61,048 nt of DNA from an uncultured Chryseobacterium sp. (GTDB lineage Bacteria; Bacteroidota; Bacteroidia; Flavobacteriales; Weeksellaceae). Position numbers and translations under genes: made by a program. Shown here piece after piece: positions 1 through 8,372 of this stretch. Every line of letters begins with the position of its first letter. Position 1 is the stretch's first letter. Location: NCBI GenBank assembly GCA_913774355.1, contig CAJYGB010000010.1, positions 1 to 61,048 on the forward strand, written 5' to 3'. The notes under the pieces are model-generated. The model had not been told where the DNA came from and did no database searches. It saw nothing but the letters and a program-made list of their open reading frames with translations.

Positions 1-95
1 ATGTTATCCGGTGGTCCATTCTTTTCCATAATAATCGATCTTAATCATTGATTGACTCTGATTCTTAATATATAAGTAAAGAAATCTTACTTTTG

Positions 96-179
96 CTCAT
101 AACTCATAACTCATAACTCATAACTCATAACTCATAACTCATAACTCATTGCTCATTGCTCATTGCTCATTGCTCATTA
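96..179. repeat. Heptanucleotide tandem repeat (12 units)
   Basis: Seven units of CTCATAA are followed by four of CTCATTG and a final CTCATTA, all in exact 7-bp register. It lies upstream of the VWA gene in non-coding sequence. It is the longest of seven 7-bp-periodic sites in the window. Confidence 0.95.
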
Positions 180-245
180 CCAATCGTTCATTTATAGCCA
201 AAAATTTGCTTTAAAAGACTCATGTTTAAATATAGGCAACAGCCC

Positions 246-353
246 TAGCCCCGATAGAAACGGATACCCCGCAGCGGGCGGAGGAAAGCACAGGCATCAG
301 CAGTCGGAAAGAAAAGGCGTGAGGAGTAGCAGTGGATAGCGGGATAAAGCTCC
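246..353 (-). repeat. Dispersed hairpin element, copy A
   Basis: Read on the minus strand this begins AGGAGCTTTATCCCGCTATC and ends CTATCGGGGCTA, the same ends as copies at 3077, 20008 and 35283. The interior differs from the other copies and is the longest. The two ends can pair with each other (AGC with GCT, CCCG with CGGG, ATCC with GGAT). No reading frame is apparent. The remainder of positions 1-444 holds only the heptamer repeat and a possible promoter. Confidence 0.85.
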
Positions 354-432
354 TGAATATTATTTCTGTATTATTCTTAATCATAAAAACTAAAATAGAC
401 GAAATCTTTCAGACTAACGTAGATTTATGTCG

Positions 433-440
433 TAACTTTA
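433..440 (+). promoter_or_regulatory. Possible -7 box of the VWA gene
   Basis: TAACTTTA matches TAnnTTTG at seven of eight positions. It ends only four bases before the ATG at 445, which would give an mRNA with almost no leader. Confidence 0.35.
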
Positions 441-444
441 GAAT

Positions 445-1566
445 ATGAAAGAGCAAATTGTGAGAGGGTTCAGGTTTGAAACGTACAAAGCACCGGAATT
501 ATCCATATTTGATCGGCTGCTGGAAATCTTTACCGATCTGTTAACGCATACTTCCGGAGATTTTGATGAAGCAATCGACTGGCTCCGGATGCTGGATGAA
601 GAGTACCAGCTGACTACTCCTGAATATACCATTGATGATTTTATAGAAGATCTTAAAAAGAAAGGCTACATTCGTGAAGAAGTTGATCCTAATGGCAGTG
701 GCAATGGGATAAAGCTAAGCTCAAAAATGGAGCAGAACATCCGGAAACAGGCCTTGAATCAGATTTTTGGGAATCTGGCGAAGAGCGGGAACGGAAATCA
801 TAAGACCAAGAAAAGTGGTGCCGGTGAAGATACGACCGGTGAATTCAGAAACTACAATTTCGGCGATCCGGTTGAGAAAATTTCCATTACGGAAAGTCTC
901 AAAAATGCACAGATCAATAATGGAATCGGAGATTTTCATCTTACGGAAAATGACCTTATTGTGGAGGATAGCATGCATCAGTCGCAGATGAGTACGGTTC
1001 TGATGATCGACATCAGCCACAGCATGATCCTGTATGGGGAAGACCGTATTACCCCTGCTAAAAAAGTCGCGATGGCATTGGCAGAACTTATTACTACCCG
1101 TTATCCGAAGGATACCCTGGATATTATTGTCTTCGGGAATGATGCCTGGCCGGTTAAGATCAAAGAGCTTCCTTATCTTCAGGTGGGGCCCTATCATACC
1201 AATACCGTCGCAGGACTTCAATTGGCGATGGACATTTTAAGACGAAAAAGAAATACCAATAAACAGATCTTCATGATCACCGACGGAAAACCAAGCTGTG
1301 TACGCGAGCCCGACGGTACCTATTACATGAATTCTTACGGTTTGGATGATTATGTTGTGCAGAAGTGTTACAATATGGCGGCACAGGCCCGCAGGCTGCA
1401 TATTCCCATTACCACCTTTATGATTGCCCAGGATCCTTACCTCCAGCATTTTGTGAGCGAATTTACAGAAGCCAATCAGGGGAAAGCTTTTTATACAGGG
1501 CTTAACGGTCTGGGACAAATGATTTTTGAAGATTATGAAGCCAACCGCAAGAAAAGAATACGTTAA
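445..1566 (+). CDS. VWA domain-containing protein, partner of MoxR-type ATPase
   Basis: A 373-residue cytosolic protein with no signal peptide or membrane segment. A von Willebrand A fold occupies the C-terminal half: a metal-ion-dependent adhesion motif DISHS is at residues 189-193, followed by a hydrophobic strand (LDIIVFGND) and a second strand ending in TDGKPS. The N-terminal half is helical and charged. The next gene, 60 bp downstream on the same strand, is a MoxR-type AAA+ ATPase. Such pairs usually act together as a chaperone that remodels or inserts cofactors in other proteins. The client is not evident from the neighbourhood. Confidence 0.85.
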   Translation: MKEQIVRGFRFETYKAPELSIFDRLLEIFTDLLTHTSGDFDEAIDWLRMLDEEYQLTTPEYTIDDFIEDLKKKGYIREEVDPNGSGNGIKLSSKMEQNIRKQALNQIFGNLAKSGNGNHKTKKSGAGEDTTGEFRNYNFGDPVEKISITESLKNAQINNGIGDFHLTENDLIVEDSMHQSQMSTVLMIDISHSMILYGEDRITPAKKVAMALAELITTRYPKDTLDIIVFGNDAWPVKIKELPYLQVGPYHTNTVAGLQLAMDILRRKRNTNKQIFMITDGKPSCVREPDGTYYMNSYGLDDYVVQKCYNMAAQARRLHIPITTFMIAQDPYLQHFVSEFTEANQGKAFYTGLNGLGQMIFEDYEANRKKRIR

Positions 1567-1590
1567 CTATTAATTGTTGAAATTTACCAA

Positions 1591-1618
1591 TATCAATCAA
1601 CTATTATCAATCACATAT
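1591..1618. repeat. Degenerate heptamer repeat
   Basis: Four 7-mers in register (TATCAAT, CAACTAT, TATCAAT, CACATAT) fill most of the 60-bp gap between the VWA and AAA+ genes. Confidence 0.6.
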
Positions 1619-1626
1619 TACATACA

Positions 1627-3066
1627 ATGACTGCAAAGCCAGATATAAAGACTTTAGGTTCGTTAAAAGCATCAGGATATCAAACCAAAAGCATTAAAGA
1701 CGAACTCAGAGATAATTTAAGAAGTAAAATAAAAAATAAAGAATCAGTATTTGAAGGGATTTTCGGTTATGAGGATACGGTAATTCCTCAGCTGGAACAG
1801 GCAATCCTGAGCCGGCATAATATAAATTTATTAGGTTTGAGAGGACAGGCCAAAACGCGGCTCGCAAGAATGATGACTTCATTGCTGGATGAATGGATTC
1901 CCTTTGTACAGGGAAGTGAGATCAATGATGATCCGTTCAATCCGATTTCCCGCTATGCAAAAGAGCTGATCGGAGCAGAAGGAGACCAGACACCTATCGA
2001 ATGGCTGCACCGTGACGAACGCTTTTTCGAAAAATTAGCCACGCCGGATGTAACGGTCGCCGATCTTATTGGGGATGTCGATCCTATTAAAGCAGCGAAT
2101 CTCAAACTTTCCTACGCCGATGACCGTGTGATTCATTTCGGAATGATTCCCAGAGCAAACCGGTGCATCTTTGTTATTAACGAATTGCCCGATCTTCAGG
2201 CAAGAATCCAGGTTTCGTTGTTTAATATCCTGCAGGAAGGTGATGTGCAGATCCGTGGATTTAAAGTAAGAATGCCGCTGGATATTCAGTTTGTCTTTAC
2301 TGCAAACCCGGAGGATTATACCAACAGAGGAAGCATAGTAACTCCGCTGAAAGACCGGATCGGATCGCAGATCTTGACCCATTATCCTGAAAATATCCAT
2401 ATTGCCAAGGAAATTACCAGTTATGAATCAAGCCTTGACAGCCGTCAGAATGATGGGATATATGTTCCTGGCCTGGCAAAAGACCTGCTGGAACAGATTG
2501 GTTTTGAAGCACGTGAAAGTGAATATGTAGATGCCAAAAGCGGGGTAAGTGCAAGAATGAGCATTACGGCTTTCGAAAACCTGTTGAGTACTGCAGAACG
2601 CAGGGCTTTGCTGACTGGAGAAGAAGCTACCACGGTTCGTTTAAGCGATTTCTTAGGTGTAATCCCTGCCATTACCGGAAAGGTGGAACTGGTGTATGAA
2701 GGTGAGCAGGAAGGTGCGGAAGCAGTAGCTCAAATGTTGCTTGACAATGCGGTAAAAACATTATTCATGACCTACTTCCCGAAAGTCGAAAAGCTGGAGA
2801 AAAAGAATGTGGACGGGCCGTTCAGCCAGATTACGGACTGGTTTATGGAAGACGACGGCTTCCTGGAAATCACTGATGAATCTTCTGATGAAGTCTATGC
2901 TAAAAACCTTAACAGGATCAGTCCCCTGGATAAGATCATCGAAAAATATCAGCCTGATACAAAACCGGAAGATATGCTTTTCCTGAAAGAATTTATTCTT
3001 TGGGGCCTGGCCGTCAATAAAAAACTGAATAAAGAAAGATTCAGAACTGGGATATTCTTTTCCTGA
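1627..3066 (+). CDS. MoxR-type AAA+ ATPase (magnesium-chelatase I-like)
   Basis: A 479-residue AAA+ protein of the type usually annotated as magnesium chelatase or sigma-54-interacting ATPase. The Walker A region at residues 70-77 reads GLRGQAKT, with alanine where glycine is usual. The Walker B-like strand reads IFVINELPD, with Asn-Glu instead of Asp-Glu. A sensor-like segment FTANPEDYTNRGSI follows. The role is inferred to be ATP-driven remodelling together with the upstream VWA protein; chlorophyll-type chelation is not implied. The coding region ends 11 bp before hairpin element copy B, so the last residues could have been changed by its insertion. Confidence 0.85.
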   Translation: MTAKPDIKTLGSLKASGYQTKSIKDELRDNLRSKIKNKESVFEGIFGYEDTVIPQLEQAILSRHNINLLGLRGQAKTRLARMMTSLLDEWIPFVQGSEINDDPFNPISRYAKELIGAEGDQTPIEWLHRDERFFEKLATPDVTVADLIGDVDPIKAANLKLSYADDRVIHFGMIPRANRCIFVINELPDLQARIQVSLFNILQEGDVQIRGFKVRMPLDIQFVFTANPEDYTNRGSIVTPLKDRIGSQILTHYPENIHIAKEITSYESSLDSRQNDGIYVPGLAKDLLEQIGFEARESEYVDAKSGVSARMSITAFENLLSTAERRALLTGEEATTVRLSDFLGVIPAITGKVELVYEGEQEGAEAVAQMLLDNAVKTLFMTYFPKVEKLEKKNVDGPFSQITDWFMEDDGFLEITDESSDEVYAKNLNRISPLDKIIEKYQPDTKPEDMLFLKEFILWGLAVNKKLNKERFRTGIFFS

Positions 3067-3076
3067 TTCTATTTTT

Positions 3077-3160
3077 AGGAGCTGTTTCCCGCTTTCTGCT
3101 ATATCTTTTTTTCCTTGCCTTTCCTACTTCAAAAAAAGGATGCCGCGGCAATCGGGGCTA
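3077..3160 (+). repeat. Dispersed hairpin element, copy B
   Basis: Begins AGGAGCTGTTTCCCGCT and ends ATCGGGGCTA. The inner arms are TATCTTTTTTT and AAAAAAAGGATGCCG, with a short variable centre. It lies just 3' of the AAA+ gene. A partial echo of the same boxes (GCGGATAGCAGTG) follows at about 3191. Confidence 0.85.
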
Positions 3161-3237
3161 TATTGGAAAACATACTTTTAGATGGTAGTGGCGGATAGCA
3201 GTGAACGTAAATAAAGATATGTTCCCTGGTACCAACA

Positions 3238-3274
3238 AAAAAGATGTGAAAAATTGATTTCACATCTTTTTATT
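3238..3274. terminator. Bidirectional hairpin terminator
   Basis: AAAAGATGTGAAA and TTTCACATCTTTT form a stem around AATTGA. T-rich tracts follow on both strands, so it can end both the + strand AAA+ operon and the - strand carboxylase gene. Confidence 0.75.
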
Positions 3275-3280
3275 TTGTAA

Positions 3281-3315
3281 TCAATTATCAATTATCAATT
3301 ATCAATTATCAATTA
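3281..3315. repeat. Heptanucleotide tandem repeat (TCAATTA x5)
   Basis: Five exact TCAATTA units end directly at the stop codon (3316-3318) of the minus-strand carboxylase gene. Confidence 0.95.
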
Positions 3316-4944
3316 TCAAACCTGAATAACTCCCAGATTGAATTTCTCTGTAATCGGCGAATGATTGGCTGCCTCGATTCCCATGGAGATCCATTTTCTG
3401 GTATCTACCGGATTGATGATGGCGTCTGTCCAGAGTCTTGCTGCAGCATACGTAGCCTCGGTCTGCTTCTGGTATTTTTTGGAAATGGTCTCTAAAATTT
3501 TGTTATGCTCTTCTTCCGTGATTTCTTTTCCCTGTTTTTTCAGAGTTGATTCCTGGATCTGGGCCAGCACTTTTGCTGCCTGCGAGCCGCCCATTACCGC
3601 AAGATCTGCCCATGGCCACGCTACAATCAGCCTTGGATCATACGCTTTTCCACACATGGCATAGTTTCCTGCTCCATATGAGTTTCCGGTAATGATCGTA
3701 AATTTCGGAACTACGGAATTGGAAACGGCATTGACCATTTTCGCACCGTCTTTAATAATGCCGCCATGCTCGGATTTTGAACCTACCATGAAACCGGTGA
3801 CATCCTGAAGGAAAACCAATGGAATCTTTCTCTGATTGCAGTTGGCAATAAACCGGGTCGCCTTATCCGCAGAATCGGAATAAATTACCCCGCCGAACTG
3901 CATTTCGCCTTTCCCGCTTTTTACCAGCTTTCTCTGGTTAGCTACAATACCGACGGACCAGCCATCGATCCTTGCCGTAGCGCAGACGATACTTTTACCG
4001 TAATCGGGCTTGTATTCTTCGTACTCCGAGTTGTCGACCAGGCATTTGATGATTTCATACGTATCATATTGTTCGGCTCTGGAAACCGGAATGATTCCGA
4101 AAATATTTTCCGGTTTTTCTTTCGGCTGAGCACTTTCAATTCTGTCAAAGCCTGCTTTTTCAGTACTTCCGAGAGACTTCATAATATTCTTGATCCGGTT
4201 TAAGGCATCCTTATCGTCTTTTGCTTTATAATCGGTAACCCCGGAAATCGAGCAGTGGGTAGTGGCTCCGCCCAGCGTTTCATTGTCAATGCTTTCTCCG
4301 ATGGCTGCTTTTACCAGATAACTTCCTGCCAGGAAAATAGAACCTGTTCCTTCGACGATCATTGCTTCATCGCTCATAATCGGAAGATAAGCCCCTCCGG
4401 CCACACAGCTGCCCATTACTGCGGAAATCTGGACAATTCCTGCCGCACTCATTTTTGCATTGTTCCTGAAAATTCTTCCGAACATTTCCTTATCCGGAAA
4501 AATCTCATCCTGCATTGGCAGATAAACTCCTGCGGAGTCTACCAGATAAATAACAGGAAGCCTGTTTTCCATGGCTATTTCCTGGGCTCTCAGGTTTTTC
4601 TTTCCGGTAATCGGGAACCAGGCACCGGCTTTCACTGAAGCGTCATTGGCCACAATAATACATTGTCTTCCGGAAACATAGCCCATCACTACGACTACGC
4701 CGCCACTTGGGCAGCCGCCGTGTTCCTCGTACATTTCATAGCCGGCAAAAGCACCTATTTCTATAGAATCTGAATCCTTGTCGAGAAGATATTCTACTCT
4801 CTCTCTGGCTGTCATTTTACCTTCATCACGAAGCTTTTGAAGCCTCTTTTCTCCGCCTCCTTTTTTTATTTCTGAAAGCAGACGATTGATTTCGGATAAT
4901 TTTAATCTGTTCTGATCTTCTCTTTTGTTGAATTCAATGTCCAT
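3316..4944 (-). CDS. Acyl-CoA carboxylase beta subunit (methylcrotonyl-CoA carboxylase type)
   Basis: A 542-residue carboxyltransferase subunit of a biotin-dependent acyl-CoA carboxylase. Length and sequence fit the methylcrotonyl-CoA carboxylase beta family (about 535 residues): an N-terminal crotonase-like half includes MTARERVEYLLD, HGGCPSGG and LVDSAGVYLPMQ, and a second half includes DVTGFMVGSKSEHGGIIKDG and MCGKAYDPR. It would transfer CO2 from carboxybiotin to the acyl-CoA, in leucine/isovalerate breakdown if the MCC assignment holds. No biotin carboxylase or biotin carrier gene lies nearby, so the partner subunit must be elsewhere. Propionyl-CoA specificity is the main alternative. 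Confidence 0.9.
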   Translation of the reverse strand: MDIEFNKREDQNRLKLSEINRLLSEIKKGGGEKRLQKLRDEGKMTARERVEYLLDKDSDSIEIGAFAGYEMYEEHGGCPSGGVVVVMGYVSGRQCIIVANDASVKAGAWFPITGKKNLRAQEIAMENRLPVIYLVDSAGVYLPMQDEIFPDKEMFGRIFRNNAKMSAAGIVQISAVMGSCVAGGAYLPIMSDEAMIVEGTGSIFLAGSYLVKAAIGESIDNETLGGATTHCSISGVTDYKAKDDKDALNRIKNIMKSLGSTEKAGFDRIESAQPKEKPENIFGIIPVSRAEQYDTYEIIKCLVDNSEYEEYKPDYGKSIVCATARIDGWSVGIVANQRKLVKSGKGEMQFGGVIYSDSADKATRFIANCNQRKIPLVFLQDVTGFMVGSKSEHGGIIKDGAKMVNAVSNSVVPKFTIITGNSYGAGNYAMCGKAYDPRLIVAWPWADLAVMGGSQAAKVLAQIQESTLKKQGKEITEEEHNKILETISKKYQKQTEATYAAARLWTDAIINPVDTRKWISMGIEAANHSPITEKFNLGVIQV

Positions 4945-4965
4945 AAAGTTTCAATTTTTTCCCTT

Positions 4966-4973
4966 TAAAGATA
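4966..4973 (-). promoter_or_regulatory. Possible -7 box of the carboxylase gene
   Basis: TATCTTTA on the minus strand, 21 bp ahead of the ATG, matches TAnnTTTG at seven of eight positions. No convincing -33 TTG is seen. Confidence 0.4.
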
Positions 4974-5084
4974 CTATTTTTTGAATGGAATAAAAGTTGA
5001 TGTAAACAATTGTTTAATAAATTGGTTTTCAGAAATTTATGAAATATTTAACAAAAAAAATATTTTTTATGGTTCGTAATTTGC

Positions 5085-5203
5085 TAACTTTACGATAGAG
5101 AAAGTAAGAGTGATATCTTATACTTCTCTAGTTCCTAGTTTATTTTTTTAATAGTTTATTATTTGAAGGCCCTGAAAGTTGAATAAATTTTCAGGGTTTT
5201 TTT
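5085..5203 (+). ncRNA. Candidate small RNA with own promoter and terminator
   Basis: A -7 box TAACTTTAC (5085-5093) is followed at about 5097-5131 by a hairpin formed by AGAGAAAGTAAG and CTTATACTTCTCT. After an AU-rich spacer comes a strong terminator at 5170-5203: CCCTGAAA pairs with TTTCAGGG, then a run of seven T. The predicted transcript is about 105 nt. It contains no ORF of note and sits between the divergent carboxylase and DMT transporter genes. The size would suit a 6S-like regulatory RNA, but I cannot assign a family by eye. Positions 5204-5536 beyond it show nothing recognisable. Confidence 0.55.
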
Positions 5204-5536
5204 ATATGTCCATATAAATGCTTTCCAGAATGCTCTTGGAAATATCAGAATCCATGTACTGGAGGACTACATAAACCTAACGGATTTCAAAATTTTTCGG
5301 TAATCATTAAGAAACACTTTTAAATAATATCTATTGCTATTATTTGCTGAATGAAATGCCTTAGCGCCCGGAAAATATGCGGATAGAATTTAACCTAACC
5401 TATTCTTAGCGTAGTTAGCATTAAAAACTTTTGTTGTTATATTCTAAACCTTTGCTAATAATAATAACTGTCAAAATTGCTCAAAAAAACCATCATTTTA
5501 TTATAAATTTATTACAGGTTTTGTAAAACCGATTTG

Positions 5537-5545
5537 TAAATTTGC
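5537..5545 (+). promoter_or_regulatory. -7 box of the DMT transporter gene
   Basis: TAAATTTGC is a full match to the flavobacterial TAnnTTTG box, 24 bp before the ATG. A TTG lies upstream at 5521, but the 13-bp spacing is short. Confidence 0.55.
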
Positions 5546-5569
5546 AAAAATAGTATAAGAAGATAGGAT

Positions 5570-6448
5570 ATGCATAAATTGGCTCTTTTCAGGTTGCATC
5601 TGATTGTGTTTTTATGGGGATTTACGGCAATTTTGGGAAAGCTGATTCATGCGAACGCGGAGATCCTCGTTTTTTACAGAATGCTGTTTGCGGCGATTTG
5701 CCTGTTTGTATATATCCGTGTTTTTAGGAAAGACAGCATTAAGGTTTCAAAGAAAGTATTCTTCCAGCTGGCGGCTATCGGGTTATCCATGGCGCTTCAC
5801 TGGTACTGTTTCTTTCATTCGATTAAAATCTCCAATGTCTCAATTGCTCTCAGCTGCCTTTCATTATCAACCTTATTTGCATCCATTATGGAACCTGTCA
5901 TTTTTAAAAGGAAAATCGATATTTCAGAAGTAATTATGGGAGTGGTGATCGTTGCCTGCATTTTAATGATATTCAAAACCGAATTCCAGTACAAAGAGGG
6001 GATTTTCTACGGGGTGCTGTGTGCCATTTTCGGGACCATATTTTCTGTTTTCAACGGGAAGATGTTTGGGAAAACCAGTTCCGGAAACATCATTTTTTAC
6101 GAAATATTTTCAGGATGGTTCCTGCTGATGCTCTTTTATCTGTTCAGCGGGCAGATTTTCGAGATCAATGAAATAAGTTACCGTGATCTTGCGTTAATAG
6201 GCTTATTGGCAAGTGTTTTTACGGCTTTCCCAATGCTCGAATCGGTGAATCTGATGAAATATATTTCGCCGTTCACGTTAATTTTAACAGTTAATTTAGA
6301 ACCGGTTTACGGAATTATACTAGCTTTTTTTATCTTTGGAGAATCAGAACACATGAGTCCGGTTTTTTATATCGCTTCAGGAGTTATGATACTGGCAATC
6401 ATTGTCAACGGATTAATAAAAGCTAAGAAACAAAAAACTTTAAATTAA
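5570..6448 (+). CDS. EamA/DMT-family transporter
   Basis: A 292-residue, very hydrophobic protein with about ten predicted transmembrane segments in two similar halves, as in the drug/metabolite transporter superfamily. It starts LFRLHLIVFLWGFTAILGKL, a typical first EamA helix, and ends with a short basic tail (KAKKQK). It resides in the inner membrane. The substrate cannot be told from sequence; family members export amino acids, sugars or nucleobases. The PorV/PorQ-like gene begins 12 bp downstream, so cotranscription is likely. Confidence 0.88.
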   Translation: MHKLALFRLHLIVFLWGFTAILGKLIHANAEILVFYRMLFAAICLFVYIRVFRKDSIKVSKKVFFQLAAIGLSMALHWYCFFHSIKISNVSIALSCLSLSTLFASIMEPVIFKRKIDISEVIMGVVIVACILMIFKTEFQYKEGIFYGVLCAIFGTIFSVFNGKMFGKTSSGNIIFYEIFSGWFLLMLFYLFSGQIFEINEISYRDLALIGLLASVFTAFPMLESVNLMKYISPFTLILTVNLEPVYGIILAFFIFGESEHMSPVFYIASGVMILAIIVNGLIKAKKQKTLN

Positions 6449-6460
6449 GCATCAATTGAT

Positions 6461-7543
6461 ATGATGAAAAAATATCTTTTATTTGTGTTCGCCCTGATTT
6501 TCGGGATGTCGCAATCCCAGATTATCAGGAAATATTCCAACGAATTCCTAAATATCGGAGCGGGAGCACGAGGGCTGGCCATGGGAGGAGCGGTAATCTC
6601 CAATCAGGATGATGTGTATTCGCCGATGTGGAACCCGGCCGGGCTGATGGGCGTTGAGAGAGACTGGCAGGGTGCTGCCATGCACGCCGAATACTTTGAG
6701 TCTATTGCCAAATACGATTATCTAGCCTACGCTAAAGTACTGGAAACCGGGGTTTTCGGAGTCTCTGTCGTAAGATTAGGGGTAGATAATATCTTGAATA
6801 CAACTCAATTAATTGATACCGAGGGAAATATCGACTATGATAAAATCACGAAATTCTCACAGTCCGATTACGCGGCGATCCTTTCGTATGCTTTTAATCC
6901 CGCAGGAAATACCAGGCTGGATGTCGGGATCAATGCCAAAATCGTTTACCGTAATGTAGGAAAATTTGCTAACGGATATGGCTTTGGTTTTGATGTTGGA
7001 GCGATTTATAAACTGGACAACGGCTGGAAACTTGGAGGGATGTTAAGGGATGCAACCACTACGGTAAACTTCTGGAGCGTAAACCAGAAGGAGCTTTCTA
7101 CCGTAGTAAACGGGGAAGAATTCAACCCTGCACCGAAAGATAAAATGGAACTTACCATGCCCAAGCTGAATGTGGGTGCCAGTAAAATGTTTGAAATCAA
7201 CAGCAGTGTTTATGTACTGCCGGAAGCGGGGATTAATGTGGATTTTGCAAAAACGGCGGCTTTGGTTTCGACGGATTTTGCCAGTTTAACGCCTTATGCC
7301 GGAGCGGAACTGGGCTATCAGAAGATGATTTTCGTAAGATTGGGAGTAAACAGGTTCCAATCCATTACCGATATTGAAGACCTCAGGAGAAAAGTATCCT
7401 TTCAGCCGAGTGCCGGGATCGGAATCCGTTACAGAGGGCTTACCCTAGATTATGCGATCACCAACTCAGGAATCGGAGGGTCGAATTTCTATTCCAACTT
7501 TTTTTCCCTGAAACTGGATATCGGACAATTCAGAAATGATTAA
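6461..7543 (+). CDS. PorV/PorQ-family outer membrane protein
   Basis: A 360-residue secreted protein with an N-terminal signal peptide (MMKKYLLFVFALIFGMSQS). The segment GAGARGLAMGGAVISNQDDV followed by WNPAGL is the hallmark start of PorV/PorQ-type FadL-like barrels. The rest alternates strands and turns and ends in an aromatic strand (FFSLKLDIGQF). PorV shuttles T9SS cargo to surface attachment; the many paralogues have less defined roles. Being outside a core T9SS cluster, this is more likely a paralogue than PorV itself. It is followed after 8 bp by a secreted unknown. Confidence 0.8.
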   Translation: MMKKYLLFVFALIFGMSQSQIIRKYSNEFLNIGAGARGLAMGGAVISNQDDVYSPMWNPAGLMGVERDWQGAAMHAEYFESIAKYDYLAYAKVLETGVFGVSVVRLGVDNILNTTQLIDTEGNIDYDKITKFSQSDYAAILSYAFNPAGNTRLDVGINAKIVYRNVGKFANGYGFGFDVGAIYKLDNGWKLGGMLRDATTTVNFWSVNQKELSTVVNGEEFNPAPKDKMELTMPKLNVGASKMFEINSSVYVLPEAGINVDFAKTAALVSTDFASLTPYAGAELGYQKMIFVRLGVNRFQSITDIEDLRRKVSFQPSAGIGIRYRGLTLDYAITNSGIGGSNFYSNFFSLKLDIGQFRND

Positions 7544-7551
7544 ATTTGATT

Positions 7552-8292
7552 ATGAAAAAAATTTCACTTGTTATAGTAACAGCCTGTTCCGTGTTTGCTT
7601 TCGGACAAAAGGTTCCGGATTATAAATATATTTCGGTTCCTTCAAAATTTGCAACTTTCAAAAAAGAAGATTACGGGTTGGGAGAAATGCTGATCAAAAC
7701 TTTAAGAAACAAGAATTATACGGTAATTCCTGAAGATAAACTGCAGTGGCCTGCTGAAGCACAGAGCAATCCGTGTAACGTTTTAGCGGCGGATATTATT
7801 AACGACAGCGGTTTCCTGCGGAATAAAGTATTGCTTCAGTTTAAAGACTGTCATGATAAAGTAATTTCTTCTGCAAAAGGTACTTCAAATATCAAAGAAT
7901 ATAAAGAAGGATATCAGGATGCCCTGAAGCAGACTTTCGTATCTATTTCCCCAGCCAACCCAATAAACAGGATTGCTGAACCTCATTCCGGTGTTCAGGA
8001 TGTAGCGGTTACCGCTCAGCTGGTTGACACGGCAGATCAGTCTGCTGTAAAATTCAGCAACGGTAAAACGGAGCTTCAGAAAATCCAGATCGATGCCTTA
8101 CAGTTTATTCTGGTCGGAAACAACAGTTCTTCTCCTTTTGCGACTTTTAAAGCAACCACTAAAAACGACGTTTTCAAAGTGAAACTTCAGAACGGAGAAT
8201 CTACACTGGGGTATTATGAGAATGGGAATATTGTTATTGAAATGCCGCAGGCTAACGGAAATTATACGAAAGAGATATTTTCGAAAAAATAA
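7552..8292 (+). CDS. Secreted protein of unknown function
   Basis: A 246-residue protein starting at ATG 7552 (MKKISLVIVTACSVFAFGQ, a signal peptide cleaved near FG-Q). A longer reading from TTG 7546 is less likely. Mature positions 5-110 resemble a small alpha/beta domain (PDYKYISVPSKFATFKKEDY, then LIKTLRNKNYTVIPED). A low-complexity hinge around APANPINR-type sequence precedes a C-terminal strand-rich part that ends in GYYENGNIVIEMPQANGNY. It lies 8 bp after the PorV/PorQ-like gene and probably shares its mRNA. I do not recognise a named domain. Confidence 0.75.
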   Translation: MKKISLVIVTACSVFAFGQKVPDYKYISVPSKFATFKKEDYGLGEMLIKTLRNKNYTVIPEDKLQWPAEAQSNPCNVLAADIINDSGFLRNKVLLQFKDCHDKVISSAKGTSNIKEYKEGYQDALKQTFVSISPANPINRIAEPHSGVQDVAVTAQLVDTADQSAVKFSNGKTELQKIQIDALQFILVGNNSSSPFATFKATTKNDVFKVKLQNGESTLGYYENGNIVIEMPQANGNYTKEIFSKK

Positions 8293-8372
8293 ATTACAAA
8301 ATAGATAGAAGAAGACCTGATCCTTAATTCAACGAAAATGAGTTAAGGATTAACTTTTTAAAACAAACAACC

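Noticed and set aside
96..179. CRISPR-like array
   Set aside because: The units are seven bases with no spacers between them; CRISPR repeats are longer and separated by unique spacers.
4255..4638. Long open frames opposite real genes, here and at many other loci
   Set aside because: These are antisense shadows; the opposite strand encodes a clear known protein in each case.
3316..4944. Propionyl-CoA carboxylase as the certain identity
   Set aside because: Sequence and length fit the methylcrotonyl-CoA group better, but substrate cannot be fixed without comparison, so only the class is called.
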